A stretch of 64,000 nt of DNA, from contig CAWDIV010000004.1 of NCBI GenBank assembly GCA_963802355.1, positions 1 to 64,000 of the forward strand. The letters run 5' to 3'. A program made the translations under genes and the position numbers. The stretch is from SG8-41 sp963802355. GTDB lineage: Bacteria; Pseudomonadota; Gammaproteobacteria; Burkholderiales; SG8-41. Below, in pieces: positions 19,722-29,333 of this stretch. Numbering within the stretch: the stretch's first letter is position 1; each line of letters starts with the position of its first letter. The notes beneath the pieces are model-generated. The model was not told the DNA's origin and did no database searches. It worked only from the letters and a program-made list of their open reading frames with translations.

Positions 19722-20171
19722 TCATCGTTTCCGTGATTCATCCATGTGTGATGGGGCGCGCCTCAGCAGCTCGATCCTGCGAGCTGCCGGGTCGACGCGC
19801 ACCAGGTCGCCGGTGCGGATGCAGCCGCGTGGATCGCGCGACCAGCCCTCGGTGATCGTCATCTCGGCAAACACGGCACCCTGCACCATGACCGGGTTGG
19901 TGACGCCGAACACCAGCGCTTTCGGCGCAATGCCCTTGGTCTTGATATCGTAGAATGCCCAGCCCGCCGCAATGCCCCCTTTCGCGGTCGGGAAAAAAAG
20001 TATCTTGTCGCGGATATTGACGCCCTCGAGCTTGTGCCCGGGCTTCGTGATGACCCCGCTCCACCGGTCCAGATCGTAGCGCGGGCTGAATCCTTCGTCG
20101 GATACCACCGCCTCGCCCTGTACGGCCGGACCGAAGGCGCGCTTGACCCTGATGGTCAGGTTCCTGCTCAT
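19722..20171 (-). CDS. Aconitase X small subunit (swivel domain, DUF126)
   Basis: A protein of 149 residues from ATG 20169-20171, overlapping the stop of the large subunit gene. It contains the swivel-domain pattern of aconitase X: GEAVVSDEGFSPRYDLDRWSG, then GHKLEGVNIRDKILFFPTAKGG and VFGVTNPVMVQGAVFAEM. The conserved Ser in 'FPTAKGG' context and the GHxLxG motif line the active site in characterised members. Two-subunit bacterial AcnX enzymes include cis-3-hydroxy-L-proline dehydratases; an archaeal homologue dehydrates phosphomevalonate. It is the last gene of a minus-strand operon. Confidence 0.85.
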   Translation of the reverse strand: MSRNLTIRVKRAFGPAVQGEAVVSDEGFSPRYDLDRWSGVITKPGHKLEGVNIRDKILFFPTAKGGIAAGWAFYDIKTKGIAPKALVFGVTNPVMVQGAVFAEMTITEGWSRDPRGCIRTGDLVRVDPAARRIELLRRAPSHMDESRKR

Positions 20172-21439
20172 CGAAAGACGCCCGTACAGGCGATCTCCAC
20201 GCAGTCGGCGGTGCGCCGCAGTATGGTGTTGAACTTGTGCGCGGTGATCGTATTCACGATTTTCGCGGAGTTCGAGATCATGTTGTTCCAACCGTTCGCC
20301 GCGCGCATGCGCGTGAGGTTCTGCAAGATGTACACGCAAACGCCTTCGAGGATCGTCACGCCTGCCGCTTCGAGTTGCTGCGCGTAGCCGAGCGCCCGTG
20401 CCGCCGAGAGCACGCCGTTGGCGGTCGTGGCGAAAACGGTCGTGCCCGCGTGCACGCGTCTGCCGTTGAACAGATCCGCCAGCCGTTTCATTTCAAGCAG
20501 CGACAACTGGGGGCCGGAGAAAACGACGAAGTTGCAGCTCCCATCCGGATTCTTGTAGCTCTTGAACACACGCTCGATGTCGGCGCGCGCGATCTTCATC
20601 CGCTCCTTCGGCTTTATTCCTCCGAGCGCGGCGGACAGCGTCGGCGCCTCGGGCGTGACGCCGACCATGTGAAACATCGCCATCGAGCCGTAGCTCGCCA
20701 GCGCGGCGCCCAGGTGCTTCAGCTCGTCGGCGGTCGGGGCGCGCCGGATTCCGGTGAACACCGGCACCGCGTAGTAGCTCTGGTGCGACTCGCCAACCAG
20801 CTTCGCCAGTGCTCCCCACTCGGCATAGTCATCGAGCTCCGTTTCCAGCTCGACCACAAATGTCCCCCGCCGATGCCGCTCGAGATGAAACCCGTATTCC
20901 GGCACGCGACGGGTCATGGCGGCTGCAATCGCAGCCGGACCGGATTCGAAATTGGTGCGCGCGCCGCAAACGGAATTGGCCCAAATCACGGTGCCCGTGT
21001 CGCCCCACGCTATGTGCTCACCGAAGTGCGGCTGATAGATAGTTTGGTAGTTGATGCAGGTATCCGTGGTCATCACGTTCATCTGCCGCAGATAGCCGAT
21101 CAACTGCTTTTCCTTGGCCGCCTCGCCGGCATCCTGCCCGAGCCGCTCCATGTGAGCAAAATCGAAGCAGCGCGCGTTGGTCGTGATGGCGATCTCGCAA
21201 CGGGCGTTGGCGCCGGCGAGCCGGCGCAGATGCTCGAGCCCGCCGTCGCCCATCACCTCGATGTCGCCCATCATGTGCACGTTGGTGACGGGCACGAAAC
21301 GCCGTGCGCGGTAGAACTTCCCGACCGCAAGCTGCAGCTCGAGCGCGCGCCGCACCGGCACGCCGTGCTTCCCGCCCAGCATTCCCCGCTCTTCAGCCGT
21401 CAGTCGCATGTGCGTTGTTCCGTGGCCAATGTCTTGCAT
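20168..21439 (-). CDS. Aconitase X catalytic subunit (DUF521)
   Basis: A protein of 423 residues from ATG 21439 with AAGGCGG upstream. Family landmarks include LTAEERGMLGGKHG at the N-terminus, PVTNVHMMGD, TTNARCFD, a central INYQTIYQPHFGEHIAWGDTGTVIWANSVCGARTN with conserved cysteines, and the C-terminal CVYILQNL and NSAKIVN. The cysteine in NSVCGARTN and others bind an Fe-S cluster in characterised AcnX. The enzyme is a hydro-lyase, and together with the downstream swivel subunit it probably dehydrates a hydroxy-acid or hydroxyproline. Linked Bug receptors suggest import of the substrate or a precursor. The exact substrate is unknown. Confidence 0.88.
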   Translation of the reverse strand: MQDIGHGTTHMRLTAEERGMLGGKHGVPVRRALELQLAVGKFYRARRFVPVTNVHMMGDIEVMGDGGLEHLRRLAGANARCEIAITTNARCFDFAHMERLGQDAGEAAKEKQLIGYLRQMNVMTTDTCINYQTIYQPHFGEHIAWGDTGTVIWANSVCGARTNFESGPAAIAAAMTRRVPEYGFHLERHRRGTFVVELETELDDYAEWGALAKLVGESHQSYYAVPVFTGIRRAPTADELKHLGAALASYGSMAMFHMVGVTPEAPTLSAALGGIKPKERMKIARADIERVFKSYKNPDGSCNFVVFSGPQLSLLEMKRLADLFNGRRVHAGTTVFATTANGVLSAARALGYAQQLEAAGVTILEGVCVYILQNLTRMRAANGWNNMISNSAKIVNTITAHKFNTILRRTADCVEIACTGVFR

Positions 21440-21445
21440 CCGCCT

Positions 21446-22417
21446 TTAGTCGCTGGCCTTGGCGCCGGAGAGCTTGATCAGTCGCGCGAATTTCTCGCTC
21501 TCGGCGCGCACGAACTTCGTGAGTTCGCCGGGCGTCGAGCCGACTGCCTCCGCCCCAACGCTGGCCAGCCTTTCCTTAACGTCCGGCAGCGTCAGGCCGC
21601 GGTTGATCTCGGTGGCGAGTCGTTCAACGAGGGCGGGCGGAGTGCCCGCGGGCACGAAATACGCGAACCAGTTGCTGATGTCGAAGCCAGGCACGCCGGA
21701 TTCCGCCATGGTCGGCACTTCCGGCGCAGCGGGCGAGCGCCTGGTCGTCGTGACCGCCAGCGCGCGTAGCTTGCCCGATTTGACGTGCGGGATCGCTGGC
21801 GGCATGCCCGAGAAGAAGCTCGCCACGTGGCCGCCGATGAGATCGGACATCACCGGACCCGCGCCCTTGTACGGCACGTGCACTAGATCGATCTTCATGG
21901 TGATCTTCAGCAGCTCCCCCGCCAGGTGCTGGACGCCGCCGGTACCGGCTGAGGCGTAGCTCAGCTGCCCCGGCCGCGTCTTCGCGATAGTCACAAACTC
22001 CTTCACGTTTTTCGCCGGCAGCGAGGGATGCACGATCAGTATCAGGGGCGTCGATGCCGCGAGCGACACGGGAGCGAGGTCGCGTTCCGGGTTGTACGGC
22101 AATTTCTGCAGGTGCGGCAGGATGGCTATCTCCGCGGGCGTGGAGAGCACCAGGGTGTAGCCGTCGGGCGGGGACTTCGCCACGATGTCGGCGCCGATCA
22201 CACCGCTCGCTCCGGGCCGGTTGTCCACGATCACATTTTGCTTCATCACTTCCTGCATCTTCTGCCCGACCAGCCGCGCGGTAAGGTCGGTGGCGCCCCC
22301 GGGGGCGAACGGCACTACCACCCGGATCGGCTTCGCTGGATAGGTTTGAGCCACCCCTGCGTGGCTCAAACCTATCAACAGTAACCCGAGAACAACTGCT
22401 CTGCAGCCTTTCATCAT
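21446..22417 (-). CDS. Bug/TctC-family tripartite tricarboxylate receptor
   Basis: Periplasmic solute-binding protein of 323 residues with a signal peptide (VVLGLLLIGLSHAGVAQ). The mature start TYPAKPIRVVVPFAPGGATD is the canonical Bug N-terminus. Further hallmarks are VIVDNRPGASG, the ADIVAKSPPDGYTL loop, YASAGTGGVQHLAGE, and VPYKGAGPVMSDLIGGHV. Bug receptors bind carboxylates or amides and are greatly expanded in Burkholderiales. This one lies 6 bases after the next gene in the operon (aconitase X). No TctA/TctB membrane partners are present in the window. Confidence 0.9.
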   Translation of the reverse strand: MMKGCRAVVLGLLLIGLSHAGVAQTYPAKPIRVVVPFAPGGATDLTARLVGQKMQEVMKQNVIVDNRPGASGVIGADIVAKSPPDGYTLVLSTPAEIAILPHLQKLPYNPERDLAPVSLAASTPLILIVHPSLPAKNVKEFVTIAKTRPGQLSYASAGTGGVQHLAGELLKITMKIDLVHVPYKGAGPVMSDLIGGHVASFFSGMPPAIPHVKSGKLRALAVTTTRRSPAAPEVPTMAESGVPGFDISNWFAYFVPAGTPPALVERLATEINRGLTLPDVKERLASVGAEAVGSTPGELTKFVRAESEKFARLIKLSGAKASD

Positions 22418-22484
22418 CCGTCCTCCGCCTTCAGGCTATCCCCCTTCGTGCCCGACACAAACTTGCGGTACTTGGCCTCTTACG

Positions 22485-23464
22485 TCATTCCGGCTTGATG
22501 CCCGCCAGCCCGCCGATCTTGCGGTACTTCTCGATTTCGGACCTCTGCCACTGCCCGAGATGATCCGCGCTGCTGCCCACTGCATCGGTGCCGGCTTCGG
22601 TCATGCGCCGCTTGAACTCCGGCGACTGCACGATCCTCACGATTTCGCCGTTCAGACGGTCGACGATGTTTTTCGGGGTCTTGGCCGGCACCCATACGGC
22701 AAACCACTGGACGATGTCGAACCCCGGCAGGCCGGATTCGGCCAGCGTCGGCACCTCCGACAACGCCGAGGAACGCTGCGCCGAAGTGACCGCCAGCGGC
22801 CGAAGTCTTCCCGACCTCGCATGCGGGATGGCGGGCAGCAGCGCGACAAACCCTACCGGCACGTGCCCGCCGACCAAGTCCACCAGGGCCGGCGCTGCGC
22901 CCTTGTAGGGTACATGTACCCAGTCGATTCTGACCATGTACTTCATCAGTTCTCCCGCAAAGTGCTGCGGGGTACCGTGGCCGACAGACGCATACGACAG
23001 CGCACCCGGCCGGCTCTTCGCCAGCGCGATCAGTTCCTTCACCGAGTTGACCGGCAGGGAAGGATGCGACGACAGCAACGCGGGCGTCGTCGTGACAAGC
23101 GTAACCGGCTGGAAATCCCGGACCGGATCGTAGGGCATCTTCTTGAACAGCACGACATTCATCGTCATCTCGCTCGCCGCGCTCACCAGGACCGTGTGGC
23201 CGTCGGGCGGACTCTTGGCGACGATATCAGCGCCGATCATCCCGTTGCCGCCAGCGCGGTTGTCAACGATGAACTGCTGGCCCCAGATCTCGCCCAGCTT
23301 CTGGGCGACGGACGCGCCGTGAGGTCGGTGCCGCCGCCCGCGGGATACGGAATCACGAACCTCACCGCCCTGTTGGGATAGACCTGGCCCGAGGCCATCT
23401 CCGCCGCACCCGTTGCGAGCAGTATCACGACGCAATGGCGCAGCCAATTTCGTTTCTTGGTCAT
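22485..23464 (-). CDS. Bug/TctC-family receptor, N-terminus frameshifted
   Basis: The start MTKKRNWLRHCVVILLATGA with a signal peptide (ATG 23462-23464) and VYPNRAVRFVIPYPAGGGTDLTAR lie in one frame. From near 23320 the protein continues in another (QKLGEIWGQQFIVDNRAGGNG, ADIVAKSPPDGHTVLV, YASVGHGTPQHFAGE, VPYKGAAPALVDLVGGHV). Only one base shift is needed. It is a second, divergent Bug paralogue next to the first (gap 67 bases), suggesting more than one transported ligand or duplication for related ones. Confidence 0.85.
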
Positions 23465-23507
23465 CGGTTTCCCCTCCGCATCGACCGCAAGCTCCATCCC
23501 TTCCGGG

Positions 23508-24962
23508 TCAGCCAAACACCGTCGGATAACCCGGCGGCGGCGTGAAACCGAGATCGCCGCGCTTGATCACCGCCTCCCGGCCGCCGGCCGCCTCAAGCAG
23601 CTCGGCCTGCCGCCGCTTCGCCCTCGCATCGACTTCAACCGGGTCGCAGATCGCATATAGCCTGTCCCGGCACCCGTTCAGCACCCGCGCGTGGCCGGGA
23701 TCGCCCGCGAGATCGCGCAGTTCCTCCGGATCAGCATCGAGATCGAAGAGCTGCGGGCGATACGCCACGTAGTGTACATATTTGTAGTTGGCGTGACGGA
23801 TCATGAATGCGCCGGTGGTCGAGCCCATGCCGTGATACTCGGAGAGCACGTTGCGCGCTGGCTGTTCGCCGCGCGCGAGCCTGGATAGCGACACGCCGGG
23901 ATGCCCGTCGTACATCTCCGGCCGGTCTTCGCCGGCGCATTCCATGATGAACGGATACGTATCGACGTGGCTCGCGGGCGTAGCCACTTTGACGCCGCGT
24001 GGCATATCGGCCCCCTGCACGATCAGCGGTACCCCCGCCACCTCCTCGTACATGGTCGATTTTCCCCACAGGCCGCGCGCACCGAGGTTGTCACCGTGGT
24101 CCGAGGTGTAGAGCACGCGGGTGCTGTCGGCCAGGCCCACCGCCTCCAGCGTGCGCAGCACCTTGCCCACGTTGTCATCGACAAAACTGCACAGCCCGTA
24201 GTACGCGGCCATCGCTTTCTTCAGTTTCCCGGAATCGAAATACCGGTCGTAAACGAAGCTTTCCGAATAGTCTTTCAGGTACGGATGATCCGGCCGCTCC
24301 GTCTTCCCGTACTGCTTCGGCACCGGCATTTCGTCGAGGGGATACTGATAGTAGAAATCGGCCGGTGCCACCAGCGGGAAATGCGGACAGACGAACGACA
24401 CGAACAGCACCCACGGCCGGTCGCGGTGCTTCGGCGCCTCGTCGCGCAGCCAGATCTGGGCGCGGGTGCAGATCTCCCGGTCGTACGCGGTGTAGGGCGT
24501 CTCCCCGGGCCCGGCGAGCTTCGCGATCTTCCACGACAGGCCCCGTTCGGGCAGATCCCGCCGCAGCAGCCCCATCAGGTCACCCTTGCCCTCGATGATC
24601 TGCATCGGTATCTGCATCTCGCTGAAGCCGTAGTCATCGCCATCGTGGCCGCGGAAGTGGAGCTTGCCGATCGAGACGACGTGATGGCCCCGGTCGCGCA
24701 ACCGGTGATGCCAGCTCGGGATCGAGCCATCGTAGGCGTCCGCATTATCCCAGAACCCGATCTGATGAACGTACTTGCCGACCGCGAAGCCCGCCCGCGC
24801 CGGCACGCACACGGGACAGGTCGTATACGCCGAGGTGTACATCGCGCCTCGCGCGGCGAGCGCGTCCAGGTTCGGCGTCTTCACGATGGGGTGGCCGGCG
24901 CAACCCATCACCTTGGGGTTGTGCTCGTCGGACATGATGACGATGAGATTTGCAGGCTTCAT
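23508..24962 (-). CDS. Type I sulfatase (choline-sulfatase/arylsulfatase-like)
   Basis: A protein of 484 residues with no signal peptide, so probably cytoplasmic. Metal ligands appear in IVIMSDEHNPKVMG near the N-terminus and TSDHGDNLGARGLWGKSTMYEE in the second half. The CxPxR motif at Cys52-Arg56 (CVPAR) is the site converted to formylglycine by a maturase. The C-terminal substrate-side region (HYVAYRPQLFDLDADPEELRDLA) is as in choline- and phosphonate-type members of the alkaline phosphatase superfamily. Some relatives with this active site are phosphonate monoester hydrolases, so sulfate is not certain. It lies 1 base from a Bug gene, in the aconitase X operon. Confidence 0.85.
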   Translation of the reverse strand: MKPANLIVIMSDEHNPKVMGCAGHPIVKTPNLDALAARGAMYTSAYTTCPVCVPARAGFAVGKYVHQIGFWDNADAYDGSIPSWHHRLRDRGHHVVSIGKLHFRGHDGDDYGFSEMQIPMQIIEGKGDLMGLLRRDLPERGLSWKIAKLAGPGETPYTAYDREICTRAQIWLRDEAPKHRDRPWVLFVSFVCPHFPLVAPADFYYQYPLDEMPVPKQYGKTERPDHPYLKDYSESFVYDRYFDSGKLKKAMAAYYGLCSFVDDNVGKVLRTLEAVGLADSTRVLYTSDHGDNLGARGLWGKSTMYEEVAGVPLIVQGADMPRGVKVATPASHVDTYPFIMECAGEDRPEMYDGHPGVSLSRLARGEQPARNVLSEYHGMGSTTGAFMIRHANYKYVHYVAYRPQLFDLDADPEELRDLAGDPGHARVLNGCRDRLYAICDPVEVDARAKRRQAELLEAAGGREAVIKRGDLGFTPPPGYPTVFG

Positions 24963-24963
24963 A

Positions 24964-25959
24964 TTATTCCGCTTGAACTCCCGCGACGCGCGCGACCTTG
25001 CCCCACTTCACGGTCTCCGACTTGATGCGCGCCGCCAGTTCCTGCCCGGTGCTGTAAACCGCTTCCGCGCCGGTCTGGACGAGCCGCGTCCTCACCTCGG
25101 GCTCCTTCAGGATTTTTGCGAGCTCGCGGTTCAAGCGGCTGACGACGGCCTGCGGCGTGCCGTGCGGCGCGAGCAGCGCGTTCCAGTTGTCGGCCTCGAA
25201 CCCCGGCAGTCCCGCTTCCATTACGGTAGGCACATCCGGCGCGGAGACCGAGCGCTTCGCCGTCGAAACCGCCAGCGCGCGCAGCCGTCCGGCTTTCACG
25301 TGCGGCAGCGCCGGCGGCATGCCGGCAAAGAAGAGATGCGACTCCCCGGAGAGCACCGCCGTGGTTGCCTGCGCGCCGCCCTTGTACGGGACATGCACCA
25401 GGTTGACGCCGGCTGTGGCCTTGAACAGCTCCGCCGAAAGGTGCTGCGGGCTGCCGCTCCCGACCGTGGCGTAATTGAGCGAGCCCGGCTTCGACCTGGC
25501 GAGTTCGATCAACTCCTTGACGTTGCGCGCGGGAAGCGAGGGGTGCACGACCAATACCAGCGGCACCGAGGCGACCATGCCGACCGGGGCGAAGCTCTTT
25601 ACGGGGTCGAACGGCAGCGACTTGTAGAACGCCGGGCTGATCGCCACCGACAGCGTCGCCATGAACAACGTGTAACCGTCGGGATTCGCCCTTGCGACGA
25701 TTTCCGCGCCGACGTTGCCGGTCGCCCCGGCCCGGTTATCCACGATGACCGGCTGCCCTATGTTCTCGTTCAACTTCTGGCCCACGGTACGGCCGATGAG
25801 ATCGGGCGCGCCGCCCGCGGCGAATGCCACGACCATCCTGATCGGCTTCGCGGGGTAGTCCGCGGCACACGCGGCGTTGATCGTGCCAAAAACGGCCAGC
25901 GCGAAAAGCGTGGGTCGTGATTCGTGAGTCTTGATTCGACTACTCTGGAACTTCCTCAT
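24964..25959 (-). CDS. Bug/TctC-family receptor
   Basis: A protein of 331 residues. The signal peptide region (TLFALAVFGTINAACA) is followed by ADYPAKPIRMVVAFAAGGAPD, VIVDNRAGATG, EIVARANPDGYTLF, YATVGSGSPQHLSAE and HVPYKGGAQATTAVLSG. This is the third Bug gene of this operon and is fused tightly between the sulfatase (1 base) and the molybdenum hydroxylase (3 bases). A string of ATCCTTC repeats spans its start and the end of the upstream gene. No membrane partners nearby. Confidence 0.9.
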   Translation of the reverse strand: MRKFQSSRIKTHESRPTLFALAVFGTINAACAADYPAKPIRMVVAFAAGGAPDLIGRTVGQKLNENIGQPVIVDNRAGATGNVGAEIVARANPDGYTLFMATLSVAISPAFYKSLPFDPVKSFAPVGMVASVPLVLVVHPSLPARNVKELIELARSKPGSLNYATVGSGSPQHLSAELFKATAGVNLVHVPYKGGAQATTAVLSGESHLFFAGMPPALPHVKAGRLRALAVSTAKRSVSAPDVPTVMEAGLPGFEADNWNALLAPHGTPQAVVSRLNRELAKILKEPEVRTRLVQTGAEAVYSTGQELAARIKSETVKWGKVARVAGVQAE

Positions 25960-25962
25960 CCT

Positions 25963-28324
25963 TCATCCTTCATCCTTGATTTTCCCGAGCGCCGCCAATA
26001 TCCGCTGCGGCGTGAACGGCTGCGTGTAGACACGCGCAGCGAAAGGCTTCAGCGCATCGTTGATGGCATTCATGATTGCGGCCGGGGCGCCGGCGGTCCC
26101 GGCCTCCCCGGCGCCCTTCGCCCCGAGCTCCGAAGTGGCGGTGGGCGTGCAGGTATGGCCGACCTCGATGGGGGGAATCTCGCCGGCCATCGGCACGAGA
26201 TAGTCGATCAAGCTGCCGTTCAACAGCTGGCCCTCCGGGCTGTAGACGCATTCCTCGAACAGCGCGGCTCCCATGCCCTGCACCACCGCGCCGCGTATCT
26301 GCTCGTCCACCAGCAGGGGATTCACGATCGTGCCGCAATCATCGACCACCCAATGCCGCAGCAGCGTTACGAAACCGGTTTCGACATCCACTTCCAGGTA
26401 GCTGCCCTGTATGCCGTTGGAGTAGACCCCGGTGTAGGCCTTCTGCGCGTAGCTGCGGGTGACGGTGAGCTCGGGCTGGAAATCCCGCGGCACGCGGTCG
26501 GTGTGGAAATAAGCGGTGCGAGCGACCTCTTCCAAGGTCATGCGCTGTGCCCCGGTCGCCGCCTCGACCACGTTGCCGTTACGGACGTCGAGCAGCGAAG
26601 CTTCGGTTTCGCTCAAACGCGCGACAAAACTCAGGATATTCGCGCGCAGCGCCTTGCCCGCCTGCAGGACCGCTTCTCCGCCGATGCCCGTGCCGCGCGA
26701 GCCCCAGTTTCCGCCGCCGTACGGCGTGGCGTCGGTGTCTCCCATGAGCACCTTTACGCGCTCGAGCGGGATATGCATGGCGGTGGCGGCCACCTGCGCG
26801 ACGACGGCGTGAGCGCCCTGCCCCAGTTCGTTGATGCTGGCCGCGACGGTGACGCCGCCCGTCGCCGTCAGCTTCATCGTGCAGGAATCCTGCACCGCGA
26901 TGGACGCGCCGCCCTGGCCATAGGTCGCTGAAGAAGGGTTCGAATTCTCAACGAAGCTCGCGAGCCCTATGCCGCGATACACGCCCCGTCCGCGCAGATC
27001 CTTCTGCTCCCGCCGCAGCCGCTCGTAGTCCATCATCGCGAGCAGCCGGTCGAGCGCCTCGTGCTGCGAGAGCCCTTCGAACACGAGACCGCTCGGGATC
27101 GTATGCGGATAGCCATCGGCGGCAAGGTAGTTGCGGCGCCGGAACTCCGCGGGATCCATGCCCACCGCGTCGGCAGCGAGATCGACCAGCCCTTCGGTGA
27201 CCGCGCACACCACGGGATGGCCGACCGCGCGGTACTGGCCGTACATCGCCTTGTTCTGAAACACCGCGCGGGTACGCCCACGATAGACGCGATTGCGATA
27301 CGGCGCGCCGGCCAGATTGACGACCTGTATGCCCTCGTTGGCGCTACCGCGGGGAAAACCGGAGTACGGCCCGATGCCATACAGGTCGTCGATCTCCATC
27401 GCGGCGATCTCGCCCGTTTTCGAAACGGCCATGCGCCGCCTCACCCGGTGTCCGCGCGCGTGGAAATCGCCCACGAACGATTCGAGCCGATCGGCGATGA
27501 ACTTTACCGGCCGGCCGGTGAGGAGCGACGCGGCGATCGTGGCCATCTCATCGCCGTAGACGTGTATCTTCAGACCGAAGCCGCCGCCCATATCGGGCAC
27601 CACGACCCGCACGCCCGACTCCGGCAGCCCGAAATGGCGCGCGATGGCCCACTGCATCATGTACGGCACCTGCGTCGAGTGCCATACGGTGAGATGGTTG
27701 TCCGCCGGGTTGTAGTCTGCAAGTATGGCGCGCGGCTCCATCGTCACCGCGGTATGGCGGCTGGTGACGAAAACGGCTTCCACGACCCGGTGCGCGGCGG
27801 CAAACGCTTCCTCTACCGCCGGTATCCACGACGCGCTCGAAGCAGAGGTTTTCCGCCAGATCGGGATGGATGACGGTCGTCGCGCGATCGAGCGCGGTTT
27901 CAGCGTCCGTGACCGCCGGCAATTCCGCCCAATCGATCGTCACGCGTTGCGCTGCATCTTCGGCCTGCGGCCGGGTCTCGGCGACGACCGCAACGACCGG
28001 CTCGCCCTGCCAGCACGCCCGCTCCAGCGCCAGCGGATACTGCGGCGCGGAGCGCATGCTCTTGATATGCGTGAGCACGCCGGTATACGGCTGGCACATG
28101 CCGGCCACGTCCCTGCCGGTGACGATCCGCACCACGCCTGCGCTGCGCTCCGCTTCGGCGGTATGGATCGCAATGATCCGCGCGTGGGCGTGGGGACTGC
28201 GCACGAAGGCGACGTGCGCCAGCCGCGGCAGCCGGATATCGTCCACGTAGCGACCGCGCCCCGCGAGCAGGCGTTTCGCGTTCGCGCGCGGCAGCGGCAG
28301 GCCGATATAGTTGGTGGTGTTCAT
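25963..28324 (-). CDS. Xanthine dehydrogenase-family molybdopterin-binding subunit, one frameshift
   Basis: About 786 codons. The N-terminus NYIGLPLPRANAKRLLAGRGRYVDDI and the ald_xan_dh domain lie in one frame, and from near 27830 the rest in a second (VFVTSRHTAVTMEPRAILADY, VVPDMGGGFGLKIHVYGDE, GQYRAVGHPV, ASINELGQGAHAVVAQVAA, GAKGAGEAGTAGAPAAIMNA). The GEAG glutamate acts as base in this family. It hydroxylates heterocycles or aldehydes using water. The 2Fe-2S and FAD subunits that normally accompany it are not adjacent; the nearest lie at 32.5-36.3 kb with their own large subunit. One base shift joins the frames. Confidence 0.85.
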
Positions 28325-28379
28325 GCTTCGACTCGCTCAGCACGAACGGCCCAGGCAAACTCGCGAAACTTGCAGGCCA

Positions 28380-29195
28380 CTAGGTTCCGTAGCGCACCGA
28401 GGCCTTTGCCGCTTTCAGCGCCGCCAGCGCGCTGTAGCAGGCGAGCCACGCCGTCTTGGGATTTTCCGGCGCCGGGACGTTCTCGAGCTTGATGCTGATG
28501 TTGCCGGTCCTCCCCCGGATATCGATGTAGTGGGTGTTGTGCAGCAGCGCCGGATCGGCAACGACCTTGAGCCGGGTTCTGTCGAAGCCGATGCCCGCCA
28601 TAGAGAGTACCGCCGCAATGTTGACGTTGGCGGGGAACAGTGGCACCCCTTCGCGCGCCGGTCCTTCGTATAGCGTCAGCGGCCCGCGCAGTCCGTCGAG
28701 ATCCACCTTGAGCTTCTCTACGTAGGCGATGCCTTTCCAGGCCGCCGGCGGCTTGGTGACCGCGATCGTCACTTCCTCCACGCCCGCGACACACGCGGCT
28801 TTCAACGCATCCAGCCCGCCTATGCCACCCGAAGGTACGTAGAGCAATGCTCCGTTCTTTTCCGCCGCGCGCTCGAGCTTCGCGCGCAGGCTGTCGTTGC
28901 ACAGCGCGCCGGCCGAAAGCACGATCAATGCAATACCCTTCCTGAGCAGAGGCTCGGCGTAATTGCGCACCGCGTCGTGCGCAGCTGCTTCCACAACGAC
29001 ATCCGGTTTCCGGGCGAGCAACCCCTTCAAGTCGGTTACGAACGCGACGCCGAACTCCTTTGCCAGCAGCTTCCCGCGCGAGCGGGCGACGCGCCCGACG
29101 ATGGCGACGACCTTAGTCTCGCCGAGCTCGCCGCGCCTTATGTGCTCGAGAAACAGCCGCGCGATGGTGCCGCCGCCGATGATCCCGACCTTCAT
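28380..29195 (-). CDS. L-aspartate dehydrogenase-like NAD(P)-dependent oxidoreductase
   Basis: About 271 residues from ATG 29193-29195 (an ATG 21 bases upstream is also possible). It has an N-terminal Rossmann GGGTIARLF (in KVGIIGGGTIARLF) and the DUF108 C-terminal domain with PANVNIAAVLSMAGIGFDRTRLKVVADP and NTHYIDIRG. This is the family of NadX/aspartate dehydrogenase, which oxidises L-aspartate to iminoaspartate or runs in the reductive direction. In a catabolic operon with aconitase X it may instead handle an imine or ketoacid of another amino acid; that is inference. It is the first gene of the eight-gene minus-strand operon, divergent from the acetamidase. Confidence 0.72.
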   Translation of the reverse strand: MKVGIIGGGTIARLFLEHIRRGELGETKVVAIVGRVARSRGKLLAKEFGVAFVTDLKGLLARKPDVVVEAAAHDAVRNYAEPLLRKGIALIVLSAGALCNDSLRAKLERAAEKNGALLYVPSGGIGGLDALKAACVAGVEEVTIAVTKPPAAWKGIAYVEKLKVDLDGLRGPLTLYEGPAREGVPLFPANVNIAAVLSMAGIGFDRTRLKVVADPALLHNTHYIDIRGRTGNISIKLENVPAPENPKTAWLACYSALAALKAAKASVRYGT

Positions 29196-29333
29196 GATTG
29201 TCGTTCTGCCAGCCATCGTCCTATTGTACGCGCAGCGGCCTCTTGCGACCTCGCCACGAGCGCGCCCGCACTAGCTTGCAGTAAACTCACGTCCTATGTA
29301 TCCCGTTACGTGATTTACCAAGGGGAGCGAAAC

